Shown here in pieces: positions 26,449 through 37,038 of a stretch of 64,000 nucleotides of DNA. The position numbers and the translations under genes are program-made. The stretch's first letter is position 1. Each line of letters opens with the position of its first letter. Source of the stretch: Roseateles saccharophilus (lineage in GTDB: Bacteria; Pseudomonadota; Gammaproteobacteria; Burkholderiales; Burkholderiaceae_C); the NCBI RefSeq assembly GCF_004342485.1, contig NZ_SMBU01000010.1:109980-173979 (forward strand), given 5' to 3'. The notes under the pieces are model-generated. The model was given only the letters and a program-made list of their open reading frames with translations. It was not told the DNA's origin and did no database searches.

Positions 26449-27942
26449 ATGACGACGCGCCCCGACTCAGCCGGCCAGATTTGGGCCTCCATCGACATCG
26501 GCTCCAACAGCTTCCGCCTGGAGCTGGCCCGGCTGGCCGGCGAGCGCTACCAGCGCGTCAGCTACGTCAAGGAGAGCGTGCGCCTGGGCGCCGGCCTGGA
26601 TGCCCAGGGCATGCTGACCGAGGCCGCCATGGAGCGCGGCCTGGCCTGCCTGAAGAGCTTCGGCGAGCAGCTCGTCGGCATCCCGGCCGGGCGCATCCGC
26701 GCCGTCGCCACGCAGACCCTGCGCGAGGCCCGCAACCGCAACGCCTTCCTGGCCCGCGCCCAGGCCGTGCTGGGCCATCCGGTCGAGGTCATCTCCGGCC
26801 GCGAGGAAGCGCGCCTGATCTTCGCCGGCGTCGCCCGGCTGCAGCCGTCCAGCAAGCCGCGCCTGGTCATCGACATCGGCGGCCGCTCCACCGAGATGAT
26901 CCTGGGCCGTGGCCGCAAGCCGCTGCTGGCCGAGTCCTTCGGCGTCGGCAGCGTGGGGCTGTCGATGCGCTTCTTCGCCGACGGCCGCTACACCGAGGAG
27001 GCCTTCCGCGCCGCCCAGGTCGCCGCCGGCGCCGAGCTGGAGGAGGCCCTCACGCTGTTCCGCCCCGAGCTCTGGCAGGAAGCTCTGGGCTCCTCGGGCA
27101 CCGTGGGCGCGGTGTCGCAGATCCTCGCCGCCGCCGGCCAGACCGACGGCCGCGTCACGCCCGCCGCGCTGCGCTGGTGCATCGAGCAATGCCTGGCGGC
27201 CGGCTCGCAGGACCGGCTGCAGCTGCCCGGCATGAAGGACGACCGCCGCCCCGTCGTCGCCGGCGGCCTGTGCATCCTCTACACGCTGCTGACCCAGTTC
27301 GGCATCGACGAGCTGCTGCCCACCAAGGGCGCGCTACGCCAGGGCGCCATCTTCGACCTCGCCGAGCGCCTGCAGCCCAGCGGCGCACGCGACCCGCGGG
27401 CGGCCTCGGTGGCCGAGCTGCAGGCCCGCTTCGGCGTCGACCTGGCCCAGGCCGAGCGCGTGGCCACGAAGGCCGAGCGCCTGTACCGCCGGCTCACGCC
27501 CCGGCCGGCGCCGGAGCTGCTGCGCGAGCTGCGCTGGGCCGCGGCCCTGCACGAGCTGGGCATGCTGGTGTCCCACCACGACCACCACCGCCACAGCGCC
27601 TATGTCATCGGCCATGTCGATGCCGCGGGCTTCTCCACCAACCAGCTGCAGCGCCTGGCGGCCCTGGCCCTGGGCCAGCGCGGCGGGCTGCGCAAGATGG
27701 AGGCGCAGCTGGCCGACACCAGCCTGCTGGAGCAGCTCGTCGCGCTGCGCCTGGCCGTCATCCTGTGCCATGCGCGCACGCCGGTGGTCGCCGAGGGCAT
27801 CAAGTTGTCGCGTGCCGGCCGGCAGCTGACGCTGCGCTGCCCCAAGCGCTGGTCGGCCGACCAGGCCCGCACGCGCTTCCTGCTGAAGGAAGAGTCCGAG
27901 GCCTGGGCCCGCACCGGATTGCTGGAGCTGGCCCTGGCCTGA
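26449..27942 (+). CDS. ppx: Exopolyphosphatase, Ppx/GppA family
   Basis: A 497-residue ASKHA-fold phosphatase that removes phosphate from polyphosphate ends or from pppGpp. The N-terminal site is SIDIGSNSFRLELARL near residue 13, the second phosphate loop VIDIGGRSTEMILG near 142, and GSSGTVGAVSQILA near 222. The C-terminal half is HD-like (ALHELGMLVSHHDHHRHSAY, near 372). GACAAT at 26435-26440 lies 8 nt before the ATG, suggesting a leaderless mRNA. It converges on sixA-ppk1, so degradation and synthesis of polyphosphate are encoded side by side. Confidence 0.9.
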   Translation: MTTRPDSAGQIWASIDIGSNSFRLELARLAGERYQRVSYVKESVRLGAGLDAQGMLTEAAMERGLACLKSFGEQLVGIPAGRIRAVATQTLREARNRNAFLARAQAVLGHPVEVISGREEARLIFAGVARLQPSSKPRLVIDIGGRSTEMILGRGRKPLLAESFGVGSVGLSMRFFADGRYTEEAFRAAQVAAGAELEEALTLFRPELWQEALGSSGTVGAVSQILAAAGQTDGRVTPAALRWCIEQCLAAGSQDRLQLPGMKDDRRPVVAGGLCILYTLLTQFGIDELLPTKGALRQGAIFDLAERLQPSGARDPRAASVAELQARFGVDLAQAERVATKAERLYRRLTPRPAPELLRELRWAAALHELGMLVSHHDHHRHSAYVIGHVDAAGFSTNQLQRLAALALGQRGGLRKMEAQLADTSLLEQLVALRLAVILCHARTPVVAEGIKLSRAGRQLTLRCPKRWSADQARTRFLLKEESEAWARTGLLELALA

Positions 27943-27965
27943 GCCCCGGCCGGCGCAAACAGCGT

Positions 27966-28430
27966 CTAAAGAGAATCCGGCCCCTGCACCGCATGCAGCG
28001 TGACCTCGGGCTCGCCGTCGCGCTGGCGCCAGCGCAGCCACCAGACGCCGCCCTTCTTCACGGCCCAGGGCTGATCGACGCCGGCCAGCAGCTGCGCGGC
28101 CAGCAGCCCCAGCGTCGGCTGGTGGCCGCAAAGCAGCACCGGTTCGCTGGACCTGGGCCAGCGCGCGGCCTCGACGAGGGCGGCAACCGGGGCGTCCGGC
28201 GCGATGGCCGGCACGATGCGCACCTCGCGGCCCAGGGCCTCGGCCGTCTGGCGGCAGCGCAGCGCGGGGCTGACGAGCACCCGCGTCGAAGCCGCCAGGC
28301 GGTGGTTGAGCCAGGCCGCCATGCGCCGGGCCTGGCGCTCGCCCTTGGGCGTCAGCGCGCGCTGCAGGTCGTCCTGGCCGGGGGCGATGACCTCGGCTTC
28401 GGCGTGGCGCCAGAGGATCAGGTCCACCAC
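27966..28430 (-). CDS. sixA: Phosphohistidine phosphatase SixA
   Basis: A 154-residue histidine phosphatase of the RHG family: WRHAEAEV at residues 7-14 carries the catalytic His, VSPALRCRQTAE is the second motif, and VLLCGHQPTLG holds the late His. Short SixA proteins dephosphorylate phosphohistidine. It is encoded 7 nt after ppk1 on the same strand, a common association in beta-proteobacteria. Confidence 0.85.
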   Translation of the reverse strand: MVDLILWRHAEAEVIAPGQDDLQRALTPKGERQARRMAAWLNHRLAASTRVLVSPALRCRQTAEALGREVRIVPAIAPDAPVAALVEAARWPRSSEPVLLCGHQPTLGLLAAQLLAGVDQPWAVKKGGVWWLRWRQRDGEPEVTLHAVQGPDSL

Positions 28431-28437
28431 CGTCCCC

Positions 28438-30498
28438 TCATTCGGAGTAGCGCCGCATCAGCGCCTGCTGCGCGCTGATGCCGTCGTTGCCGCCGATGCG
28501 CAGCGAGCGTCCGTCGGGGCCGAGCTGCCAGGCGTCCTTGGTGTCGTGCAGATAGGGCTGCAGGGCCTCGTCGATGACGCGCTGACGCAGGCGTGCCTCC
28601 AGCACCGGCCAGGCCACCTCGATGCGGCGGAACATGTTGCGACTCATCCAGTCGGCGCTGGACAGGAACAGCGCCTCGCCATCGTCGCCCTCGCGCGGCG
28701 CGGCCCAGCGGAAGTAGCAGATGCGCGAATGCTCCAGGAAGCGGCCCACCACCGAGCGCACGACGATGTTGTCGCTGACGCCCGGCAGGCCCGGCGGCAG
28801 CATGCAGGCGCCGCGCACGATCAGGTCGATCTTGGCGCCGGCCTGGGCGGTGCGCAGCAGCGCGTGGATGAGTTCGGCGTCGGTCAGCGCATTGATCTTT
28901 ACGACCACGCGCGCCGCCTTGTAGCCGCCCAGGGCCGCGGCCTCCACCTGGCCCAACAGCTCGATCATGCGGCTGTGCATGTTGAAGGGCGCCAGCAGCA
29001 TGCGCCGCGGTGCCTTGAACTTGCCCAGCGACGCGAGCTGGCGGAACACCGAGTCGGCGTCCGAGGTCAGGTCGGCGTCGGCCGTCAGCATGCCGAGGTC
29101 GGTGTACAGGCGCGCGGTCTTGGGGTTGTAGTTGCCGGTGGAGATGTGGGCGTAGCGGCGCAGCTTGCCGCCCTCGCGCCGCGTGACCATCAGCAGCTTG
29201 GCGTGGGTCTTGTAGCCGACGATGCCGTACACCACCTGGGCGCCGACCGCCTCCAGGCGCTCGGCCCAGTTGATGTTGGCCTCCTCGTCGAAGCGCGCCT
29301 TCAGCTCGACGACGGCCATGACCTCCTTGCCGCGCCGCGCCGCCTCGATCAGCAGGTCCATCAGCTCCGACTTCGCGCCGGTGCGGTAGATGGTCTGCTT
29401 GATGACGAGCACGTCGGGGTCCTCGACCGCCTCGCGCAGCAGCTGCACGACGGGCTCGAAGCTCTCGAAGGGATGGTGCAGCAGCACATCGCCCTTCTTC
29501 AGCTTCTCGAAGATGGACTTGTGCCGCGGCAGGCGGCGCGTCGGCCAGGCCGGCTCGAAGGGCCTGAAGCGCAGATGGGCCGCGTCCGTCTGGTCGATGA
29601 GTTCGTTCAGGCGCACCAGGTTGACCGGGCCGTTGACGCGGTAGAGCGCGGCCGGCGGCAGGCCGAACTGCTCCAGCAGGAACTCCGACAGGTCGGTCGG
29701 GCAGCTGTTGACCACCTCCAGCCGCACCGCACGGCCGAAGTGGCGCGTCGTCAGCCCCGAGCGCAGCGCGTGGCGCAGGTTGGCGATTTCCTCCTCGTCC
29801 ACCTCGAGGTCGGAGTCGCGCGTGACGCGGAACTGCGAGAAGGACTCCACCTTGCGGCCCGGGAACAGGTCCTCCAGGTGGGCGCGGATCACGCTGGTCA
29901 GCAGCGCATAGGCCTGCCGGCCATCACTGAGGCTGGCCGGCAGCTTGATGACGCGCGGCAGCACGCGCGGCACCTTGACGATGGCGATGCGGTTGTCGCG
30001 GCCGAAGGCGTCCTTGCCCGACAGGCGCGCGATGAAGTGCAGCGACTTGTTGGCCACCTGCGGAAAGGGGTGGGCCGGGTCCAGGCCGACCGGCACGAGC
30101 AGGGGCCGCACCTCGCGCTCGAAGTATTTCTGCACCCAGCGGCGCTGCGCCTCGTCGCGGTCGGCGTGGTTGAGCACGACGATGCGCTGCTTCAGCAGCA
30201 GCGGCGTGAGCTGCTCGTTGAAGATGCGGTACTGCTCGTCGATCAGCGTGTGGGCGGCCCGGCCGACGCGGTCCACGTCTTGGCTTGTGACGGTGCTCAG
30301 CGGGTCGCGCGCGGCTTCCAGCATGTCGGCGAAACGCACCTCGAAGAACTCGTCGAGGTTGCTCGACACGATGCAGATGTAGCGCAGCCGCTCCAGCAGC
30401 GGCACGTCCTCGCGCTGGGCCTGGGCCAGCACGCGGCGGTTGAATTCGAGGATGGCTTGTTCGCGGTTGAGCAGCTTCAACGGAGTCGGGGCGGTCAT
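28438..30498 (-). CDS. ppk1: Polyphosphate kinase 1
   Basis: A 686-residue enzyme that polymerises the gamma-phosphate of ATP into polyphosphate. The N-terminal signature is REQAILEFNRRVLAQAQRED followed by SNLDEFFEVRFA. The phosphorylated His lies in VGYKTHAKLLMVTRR near residue 440 and the second catalytic region is AHISTGNYNPKTARLYTD. The ATG at 30498 (MTAPTPLKLLNREQ) is preferred over 30528, which would overlap the promoter. It is divergent from the RpfE-type gene and leads a unit with sixA. Confidence 0.95.
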   Translation of the reverse strand: MTAPTPLKLLNREQAILEFNRRVLAQAQREDVPLLERLRYICIVSSNLDEFFEVRFADMLEAARDPLSTVTSQDVDRVGRAAHTLIDEQYRIFNEQLTPLLLKQRIVVLNHADRDEAQRRWVQKYFEREVRPLLVPVGLDPAHPFPQVANKSLHFIARLSGKDAFGRDNRIAIVKVPRVLPRVIKLPASLSDGRQAYALLTSVIRAHLEDLFPGRKVESFSQFRVTRDSDLEVDEEEIANLRHALRSGLTTRHFGRAVRLEVVNSCPTDLSEFLLEQFGLPPAALYRVNGPVNLVRLNELIDQTDAAHLRFRPFEPAWPTRRLPRHKSIFEKLKKGDVLLHHPFESFEPVVQLLREAVEDPDVLVIKQTIYRTGAKSELMDLLIEAARRGKEVMAVVELKARFDEEANINWAERLEAVGAQVVYGIVGYKTHAKLLMVTRREGGKLRRYAHISTGNYNPKTARLYTDLGMLTADADLTSDADSVFRQLASLGKFKAPRRMLLAPFNMHSRMIELLGQVEAAALGGYKAARVVVKINALTDAELIHALLRTAQAGAKIDLIVRGACMLPPGLPGVSDNIVVRSVVGRFLEHSRICYFRWAAPREGDDGEALFLSSADWMSRNMFRRIEVAWPVLEARLRQRVIDEALQPYLHDTKDAWQLGPDGRSLRIGGNDGISAQQALMRRYSE

Positions 30499-30510
30499 GG
30501 CGAAAAGTGT

Positions 30511-30528
30511 ATGAAGCTTGTGTGACAA
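30511..30528 (-). promoter_or_regulatory. Possible Pho box upstream of ppk1
   Basis: On the minus strand TTGTCACACAAGCTTCAT resembles two CTGTCAT-like 7-mers separated by 4 nt, the PhoB box layout (about 5/7 and 4/7 matches). It lies 13 nt before the ppk1 ATG. Phosphate-starvation control of ppk1 is common; this site is a weak match. Confidence 0.35.
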
Positions 30529-30560
30529 CCCGTTGAAGTGCCCCCGGGATAATCCCGCCC

Positions 30561-31436
30561 ATGCATCTGATGATCCCCCATGCCAGCGCGCTGGACGAAG
30601 CCGCGCGGCATGCGTTCTCCAGCCTGGCCCTGCCCAACCTGGCCGCCCAGCTGGCCCGGCTCAGCCCCGCCGGGACCTGGGGCGACGACGAGTTCTCGCC
30701 CCAGCCGCCCCATCACCTCGCCCTCGCCGCGCTGCGCGGCCAGGCCGAGCCCAGCGCCGCGGCCTGGGCGCTGGACGCCGGCCCCGAGCTGGCCTGGGCG
30801 CTGATGACGCCGGTGCACCTGGCCGTTGGCACCGATGGCGTCGACGTGCTGCCGCCGGCGGCCCTCAACCTGTCCGAATCCGACGCAGCCCGCTTCGCCG
30901 CGCTGCTGCGCGAGCTCTGGCCCGAGAGCGAAGGCTGGCAATGGCGGCTGCTGGACGCGACGCGCTGGGCCATCGGCCACGCCAGTGGACTGGACGGTTT
31001 GCAGGCCGCCAGCATCGAGCGCGCCGCCGGCCAGCACATCGAGCCCTGGCTGCCCGAGAGCCGCGTGCTGCGCCGCTGGCAGAACGAGGCCCAGATGCTG
31101 CTGCACGGCCACGCCTTGAACGAAGCACGCGAGGCGCGCGGCGAGCACCCGGTCAACTCGGTCTGGATCGGCGACATCGGCCGCAGCGGCGGCCAGGCCG
31201 CCGGCGTGACGGTCGACGCCCGCCTGACCGAGCCGCTGCTCAGCGGCGACCTCGCCGCCTGGTCCGAGGCTTGGAGCAGCCTGGACGCCGGCCCGCTGGC
31301 CAGGCCGCTGACCAGCCTGACGCTGTGCGGCGAACGCTTTGCGACGCGCTTCACGGCCCAGCCGCTGTCGCTGGTCGAGAAGCTCAGGCGCCGCTTCAAG
31401 GCGCCCGACGTCGCAGCCGTGCTGGAGGCCTTGTGA
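30561..31436 (+). CDS. RpfE-type / phosphoglycerate mutase-like protein
   Basis: A 291-residue protein of the family annotated as RpfE-type regulatory protein, encoded next to recJ in Xanthomonas and many beta-proteobacteria. Visible conserved stretches are WRWLL-like GWQWRLLDATRW, RVLRRWQNEAQMLLH and NSVWIGDIGRSGG near residue 195. Distant similarity to cofactor-independent phosphoglycerate mutases is claimed in annotations, but metal ligands of that family are not obvious here, so activity is unknown. GATAAT at 30548-30553 precedes the ATG by 7 nt without a Shine-Dalgarno sequence. Its stop overlaps the recJ GTG (GTGA). Confidence 0.7.
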   Translation: MHLMIPHASALDEAARHAFSSLALPNLAAQLARLSPAGTWGDDEFSPQPPHHLALAALRGQAEPSAAAWALDAGPELAWALMTPVHLAVGTDGVDVLPPAALNLSESDAARFAALLRELWPESEGWQWRLLDATRWAIGHASGLDGLQAASIERAAGQHIEPWLPESRVLRRWQNEAQMLLHGHALNEAREARGEHPVNSVWIGDIGRSGGQAAGVTVDARLTEPLLSGDLAAWSEAWSSLDAGPLARPLTSLTLCGERFATRFTAQPLSLVEKLRRRFKAPDVAAVLEAL

Positions 31437-33160
31437 ATTCGCCGAGATTGATCGAACGCGAAGTGAACCCGCGCACCGCCTGGGCGCTGGAGGAGGCCGG
31501 TGTCGCGCCATTGCTGGCCCGCCTGCTCGCCGCACGCGGCGTGCGTGAGGCGACGGAGCTGGACGAGAACCTGGCCCAGCTGCTGCCGCCCGCGGGCCTG
31601 AAGGGCTTGAACGAGGCTGCGACGCTGCTGGCCGATGCGATCCAGAACGGCGAGCGCCTCGTCATCGTCGCCGACTACGACTGCGACGGCGCCACCGCCT
31701 GCGCCGTCATGCTGCGCGGCCTGAGGCAGCTCGGCGCGCGGCCAGACCAGCTCGGCTATGTCGTGCCCGACCGCGCCGTGCACGGCTACGGCCTGACCCC
31801 CACCATCGTCGACCTCGCGCTGGAGCAGCGGCCGGCCCTGCTCGTCACCGTGGACAACGGCATCGCCAGCCTGGCCGGCGTCGCCCACGCACGCGAGCGC
31901 GGCCTCAAGGTGCTGGTGACCGACCACCACCTGCCGGCCGTCGTCGACGGCGCGACCGTCGTCCCCGAGGCCGACGCCATCGTCAACCCCAACCAGCCCG
32001 GCTGCACGTTCGCGAGCAAGTCGCTGGCCGGCGTCGGCGTGGCCTTCTATGTGCTGCTGGGCCTGCGCGCCGAACTGCGCTCCCGCAATGCGCTGCCCTC
32101 GCCCGAGCCGCGCCTGGACGGCCTGCTCGACCTCGTGGCCCTGGGCACCGTCGCGGACGTCGTCAAGCTCGACGCCAACAACCGCCGCCTCGTGGCCCAG
32201 GGCCTCAGGCGCATGCGCGCCGGCCGCGCCCAGCCCGGCGTGATGGCGCTGTTCAGCGCCGCCAAGCGCGATGCGAGCAAGGCCCAGGGCTTCGACCTCG
32301 GCTTCGCGCTCGGGCCCCGCATCAACGCGGCCGGCCGCCTGGCCGACATGACGCTGGGCATCGAGACGCTGACCACCGACGACGCCGAGCGCGCGCTGGA
32401 CCTCGCCACCCAGCTCGACACCATCAACCGCGAGCGCCGCGAGATCGAGAGCGGCATGCGCGAGATGGCCGAGGCGCGGCTGGACGCGCTGGTCGAGGCC
32501 CTCGAGGGCGCGCTGCCGCCGGCCGTGGCGCTGTTCGACGCCGACTTCCACGAGGGCGTCGTCGGCATCGTCGCGTCGCGCATCAAGGACCGCGTGCACC
32601 GCCCGACCTTCGTGTTCGCGCGCGGCACCGACGGCCATCTCAAGGGCTCGGGCCGCTCCATCCCGGGCTTTCATCTGCGCGACGCTCTGGACCTGGTCGC
32701 CAAGCGCGAGCCCGACCTGCTCGCCAAGTTCGGCGGCCATGCGATGGCGGCCGGCGCGACGCTGGCCGTCGACGACATCGATCGCTTCGCACTGGCGTTC
32801 GCGCGCGTCGCCGAGGAGTGGCTGAACGAGCAGGACCTGACCCGCACGCTGCGCCACGACGGCGCCCTGCCCGCCGACGCCGCCACGCCCGAAACCGCGC
32901 GGCTGCTGGACACCCAGGTCTGGGGCCAGGGCTTCGAGCCGCCGGTGTTCTGCGACCGCTTCGAGCTGATCTCGCAGCGCCTGGTCGGCGAGAAGCACCT
33001 GAAGCTGCGCCTGCGCCAGGGCGGCCGCCTCATCGACGCGATCTGGTTCAACCACATCGACATGCTGCCCGAGCGCGTGACGCTGGCCTACCGGCTCAGC
33101 CTTGACGAATGGCAGGGGCAGCAGCGCGTTCAATACCTCATCGAAGCTGCGCAGACGTGA
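31433..33160 (+). CDS. recJ: Single-stranded-DNA-specific 5'-3' exonuclease RecJ
   Basis: A 575-residue DHH-superfamily nuclease for recombination and repair. Motif I is VIVADYDCDGATACAVML near residue 80, motif III VTDHHLP near 162, and LGPRINAAGRLADM near 300. The DHHA1 domain includes GSGRSIPGFHLRDAL and FGGHAMAAGATL, followed by the OB-fold. The GTG start at 31433 overlaps the upstream stop by 4 nt, indicating translational coupling. Length is normal. Confidence 0.93.
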   Translation: MNSPRLIEREVNPRTAWALEEAGVAPLLARLLAARGVREATELDENLAQLLPPAGLKGLNEAATLLADAIQNGERLVIVADYDCDGATACAVMLRGLRQLGARPDQLGYVVPDRAVHGYGLTPTIVDLALEQRPALLVTVDNGIASLAGVAHARERGLKVLVTDHHLPAVVDGATVVPEADAIVNPNQPGCTFASKSLAGVGVAFYVLLGLRAELRSRNALPSPEPRLDGLLDLVALGTVADVVKLDANNRRLVAQGLRRMRAGRAQPGVMALFSAAKRDASKAQGFDLGFALGPRINAAGRLADMTLGIETLTTDDAERALDLATQLDTINRERREIESGMREMAEARLDALVEALEGALPPAVALFDADFHEGVVGIVASRIKDRVHRPTFVFARGTDGHLKGSGRSIPGFHLRDALDLVAKREPDLLAKFGGHAMAAGATLAVDDIDRFALAFARVAEEWLNEQDLTRTLRHDGALPADAATPETARLLDTQVWGQGFEPPVFCDRFELISQRLVGEKHLKLRLRQGGRLIDAIWFNHIDMLPERVTLAYRLSLDEWQGQQRVQYLIEAAQT

Positions 33161-33283
33161 AGGATTTGGCAGCCCCTCACGGCCTGCCCTACCAAGTCAC
33201 CGGACTGTCACAGGGGCTTCCAAGAATCCGACTCGCCAGCAGGTCCGGTTTTCTCGGGCCCGCGCGCCGACCCGGAGCCCCCC

Positions 33284-35104
33284 ATGCGCGTGAACGCGCC
33301 AGACCCTCTTGCAGACGCTCTCGATCGCCTGATCGACCAGCGCAGCTTTGACCTTCACTTCCAACCCCTGGTCGCGATCGACCGGGCCGAGATCTTCGGC
33401 TTCGAGGCGCTGACCCGCGGCCCGGCCGACGGGCCGCTGCATTCCCCCCTCGTGCTGTTCGAGGCCGCCGCCCGCCTGGGCCGCCTCATCGAGCTGGAGC
33501 ACCTCATCGTCAGGCGCGCCGCCCAGCGCTTCAAGGCGCTGGGCCTGCCGGGCCAGCTGTTCCTGAACGTGACCGCCGACACCCTGCTCGGCGCGCGCGA
33601 GCATGCGGGCCAGCTGGCCGCCGAGCTGGCCGAACTGGGCCTGCCGACATCGCGCGTCGTCATCGAGCTGACCGAGACCCGCCCCATCGAGGACGTGGCC
33701 CAGCTCGACGACGCGCTGCAGGCCCTGCGCGGGCGCGGCTTTCGCGTCGCGCTGGACGACCTCGGCGAGGGCTTCGCCTCGCTGCGCCGCTGGATGGAGA
33801 TGCGGCCCGACTTCGTCAAGATCGACCGCCACTTCATCGACGGCATCGCCCAGGAACCGCTGAAGCAGCAGTTCGTGCGCAGCATCGTCGAGATGGCGGC
33901 CACCAGCGGCTGCGAGGTCGTCGCCGAAGGCCTGGAGCAGGAGCCCGACCTCGACGTGCTGCGCCGCCTGGGCTTGACCATCTGTCAGGGCTATCTGTTC
34001 GCCCGCCCGAGCGCCAACCCGCGCGCGTCGCTGGGCGCGCAGTGGAGCGGGCGGCTGGCCGCCGACGCCCAGCCGCGCCTGCTGCAGAACGACCTCGCGC
34101 TGCCGCTGGCCCACGGCGCGATCACGACCGCCGCCCAGCTCGCCCGTCGCGGCCTGACGTTGACCGCCAAGACCAGCTGCCGCAGCGTCGTCGACCTCTT
34201 CCACGGCGACGACCAGCTGCTCGCCATTCCCGTGCTCGACGAGCAGCGCCGGCCCATCGGCGTGCTGCGCTCGCTGCATGTGCTCAAGCGCAGCACCGAG
34301 CGCTACTTCATGGACATCTTCGACAAGCGCAGCTGCGTCGAACTGATGGACGCCCAGCCGCTGGTGTTCGACGTCGCCACGCCGCTGCGCGCGATGAGCG
34401 ATGCGCTGGCCAACCTCGACGAGCGCCTGCTCATCGACGGCTTCATCGTCACGCTGGACGGCGCCTATTTCGGCTCGGGCCGCAGCTCCGACCTGCTCAA
34501 GGCCGTGTCCGACCTGCAGGTGCATGCCGCGCGCTATGCCAACCCGCTGACCCTGCTGCCCGGCAACGTGCCCATCGACAACCACCTGGACCGCCTCATC
34601 GAGGCCGGCGAGACCTTCGCCGCCGTGGTCTGGGACATCGACCACTTCAAGCCCTTCAACGACGTCTACGGCTACCGCATCGGCGACGACATCATCCGCC
34701 TCGCGGCCCGCGTACTGACCCAGGCCGTCGACCCGCAGCTGGACTTCGTCGGCCACATCGGCGGCGACGACTTCGTCATGGTGCTCTGCAGCACCGACTG
34801 GGAGGCCCGGCTCACTCGGGTCTGCGAGGCCTTCGATGCCGGCGTGCGCAGCTTCTTCTCGGCCGAGCACCTGGCCGCGGGCGGCTATGTCACGCTGAAC
34901 CGCCAGAACCAGCCCAGCTTCCACCCGCTGCCCACCATCTCGGCCGGCGCCGTGCTGCACCTGCCGGGCAGCTTCGAGAGCGCCCGCGCGCTGAGCGCCG
35001 CGCTGGCCGAGCCCAAGCGCGTGGCCAAGGGCCGCGCCGGCGGCAGCCGCTTCTTCGTCGACCGCCGCCAGCCGCAGCAACGCGCGCTGCTCGCGGCCGC
35101 CTGA
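33284..35104 (+). CDS. EAL-CBS-GGDEF cyclic-di-GMP signalling protein
   Basis: A 606-residue protein. An EAL domain spans about residues 15-245 with EALTRG, the Asn in [37 protein letters not shown] and the closing Gln in CQGYLFARP, so all usual metal and catalytic residues appear present. A CBS pair follows at about 280-410. The GGDEF domain (about 425-590) has [10 protein letters not shown], that is GGDDF instead of GG(D/E)EF. The EAL part is probably an active phosphodiesterase, while the cyclase part is uncertain and may regulate it. No membrane segments. It precedes a chemoreceptor gene by 17 nt, so the two are likely co-transcribed. Confidence 0.85.
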   Translation: MRVNAPDPLADALDRLIDQRSFDLHFQPLVAIDRAEIFGFEALTRGPADGPLHSPLVLFEAAARLGRLIELEHLIVRRAAQRFKALGLPGQLFLNVTADTLLGAREHAGQLAAELAELGLPTSRVVIELTETRPIEDVAQLDDALQALRGRGFRVALDDLGEGFASLRRWMEMRPDFVKIDRHFIDGIAQEPLKQQFVRSIVEMAATSGCEVVAEGLEQEPDLDVLRRLGLTICQGYLFARPSANPRASLGAQWSGRLAADAQPRLLQNDLALPLAHGAITTAAQLARRGLTLTAKTSCRSVVDLFHGDDQLLAIPVLDEQRRPIGVLRSLHVLKRSTERYFMDIFDKRSCVELMDAQPLVFDVATPLRAMSDALANLDERLLIDGFIVTLDGAYFGSGRSSDLLKAVSDLQVHAARYANPLTLLPGNVPIDNHLDRLIEAGETFAAVVWDIDHFKPFNDVYGYRIGDDIIRLAARVLTQAVDPQLDFVGHIGGDDFVMVLCSTDWEARLTRVCEAFDAGVRSFFSAEHLAAGGYVTLNRQNQPSFHPLPTISAGAVLHLPGSFESARALSAALAEPKRVAKGRAGGSRFFVDRRQPQQRALLAAA

Positions 35105-35121
35105 ACCCTCTCTTCCGCCCC

Positions 35122-37038
35122 ATGAGCTTCCTGAAGTTTTCCGAGCACTGGAGCCTGCGCACGCGGCTCACCCTCGTCACGCTGCTGGCGCTGCTGCTGG
35201 GCATCGTGCCGAGCGCCGTGCTGCTGCGCGGCTATGCCGCCGAGCAGGCCGTTGCCGCCCGCCAGCACCAGGCCCTGCCCGCCAACCGCGCCTGGCTGAC
35301 CCTGCTGGCGCGGCTGCAGGACCAGCGCGGCCTGGCCGCCGAGGCCCTGTCCACCAAGCCCGACGCCAAGCCCGCGGCCCTGGCCGCAGCGGACGCCGTG
35401 AAGGCCGCGCTGAAGGCCATCGACGCGGCACTGGGCGACGGCATCGCGCCCGAGCTGGCCGCCGCGCAGCGCGAGCGGGTGGCCGCGCTTCGCAGCCACT
35501 GCAGCGAGCTGGCCACGGCGTTCTCGGAGGGGCGGCTGAACCCACCCAAGCTGATGGCGGCCCAGCTCGGACTGGCGCAGGAGAGCTTCGATGCGCTGGC
35601 CGAACTGAATGCCGGCGCCGGCCTGCTGCTGGACGCCGAAGCGGCCTCACATTTTTCCATCGAGGCCGGCCTGCAATCGGCGCCGCGCGTGCAGGACGCG
35701 CTGTCCGAGCTGGCCGCGCTGGCCCGCTCGGCGGCGGTGGACGACCTGGCCACGATGTCCGCCGCGCAGACGCGCTACCACGAGCATTCGATGCAGATGC
35801 AGCTGCGCCTGCAGCTGGCGATGCAGTACGGCGACACCGAGCTGAACCAGCGCCTCGCGCCGCTGCTGCGCGATGCCAAGGCCCAGCGCCAGCTCGTGGA
35901 CGACACCCTGGCCGCCGCGGCCATGGACGTGAACTACCCGCTGGACCAGCTGGCCGCCAAGCTGATCGAGGCCGGCAAGCTGCAGGCCCAGCTCAGCGCC
36001 CAGGTCATGGACACGCTGGACGGCGAGCTGGCAGCGCGCGCCGAACGCGCGGCCCACCGCCGCGACGCGCTGATGCTGCTGCTGCCGGCCGCGCTGGCGT
36101 TGATGCTCTTCATCATGGTGCGCTCCATCCGCCAGCTGCTGACCCCGGTGCGGCAGATGGTGGAAGTCACCGAGCGCATCGCCGCGGGCGACCTGTCGCA
36201 GGACGTGCCCCAGGGCCGGCGCGACGAGCTGGGCCGCGTGCTCACGGCGCTGCAGCACATGCAGCTGCGCCTGCGCGGCCTCGTCGAGCGCATCCACGAC
36301 GACGCCGGCGGCATCCGCCTCGCCGCCCAGGAGATCGCCACCGGCAACCAGGACCTGGCCCGGCGCACCGAGGCCGCCGCCGCCCGGCTGCAGCAGACGG
36401 CCGCCAACGTGCAGCTGCTGACCGAGGCCGTGCGCCACAGCAGCGAGGCGGCGCGGGACGCCGAGACGCTGGCCGGCTCGGCCGCCGAGGTCGCCGCCCA
36501 GGGCGGGCGCGTGATGGACCAGGTGGTGGACAGCATGCGCGGCATGGCCGACGCCAGCCACCGCATCGCCGACATCACCGGTCTCATCGACGGCATCGCC
36601 TTCCAGACCAACATCCTCGCGCTGAACGCGGCCGTCGAGGCCGCGCGGGCCGGCGACGCGGGCCGGGGCTTCGCGGTCGTGGCCGCCGAGGTGCGCGCGC
36701 TGGCCCAGCGCAGCGCCACCGCGGCGCGCGAGATCAAGACGCTGATCAACCAGTCCGTCGAACGGGTGGAGGCCGGCACCGGCCATGCGGCGCAGGCCGG
36801 CGGCGCGGTGGAAGCCATCCTCGGCAAGGTGCACGAAATGAGTGCGCTGATCCACCAGATGGCCGAACAGACCCGCGCCGAGGCCCAGCAGACTCTGGAT
36901 GTGGGCGACGCGGTGCGCGCCATCGACGCGATGACGCAGCAGAACGCGGCCCTCGTCGAGGAGGCCGCCGCCTCGGCCGACAGCCTGCGCGGCCAGGCCC
37001 AGGGCATGGACGAGACGGTCAACGCTTTCAGACTTTGA
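35122..37038 (+). CDS. Methyl-accepting chemotaxis protein 1
   Basis: A 638-residue receptor with membrane helices near residues 17-38 and 312-332. A periplasmic helical sensor of about 275 residues lies between, longer than the usual four-helix bundle and of nitrate-sensor-like (NIT) appearance. A HAMP domain follows ([19 protein letters not shown]), then the signalling domain with the hairpin tip [22 protein letters not shown]. The C-terminus ends NAFRL without a CheR/CheB pentapeptide. It is transcribed with the EAL-CBS-GGDEF gene. Ligand unknown. Confidence 0.88.
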   Translation: MSFLKFSEHWSLRTRLTLVTLLALLLGIVPSAVLLRGYAAEQAVAARQHQALPANRAWLTLLARLQDQRGLAAEALSTKPDAKPAALAAADAVKAALKAIDAALGDGIAPELAAAQRERVAALRSHCSELATAFSEGRLNPPKLMAAQLGLAQESFDALAELNAGAGLLLDAEAASHFSIEAGLQSAPRVQDALSELAALARSAAVDDLATMSAAQTRYHEHSMQMQLRLQLAMQYGDTELNQRLAPLLRDAKAQRQLVDDTLAAAAMDVNYPLDQLAAKLIEAGKLQAQLSAQVMDTLDGELAARAERAAHRRDALMLLLPAALALMLFIMVRSIRQLLTPVRQMVEVTERIAAGDLSQDVPQGRRDELGRVLTALQHMQLRLRGLVERIHDDAGGIRLAAQEIATGNQDLARRTEAAAARLQQTAANVQLLTEAVRHSSEAARDAETLAGSAAEVAAQGGRVMDQVVDSMRGMADASHRIADITGLIDGIAFQTNILALNAAVEAARAGDAGRGFAVVAAEVRALAQRSATAAREIKTLINQSVERVEAGTGHAAQAGGAVEAILGKVHEMSALIHQMAEQTRAEAQQTLDVGDAVRAIDAMTQQNAALVEEAAASADSLRGQAQGMDETVNAFRL

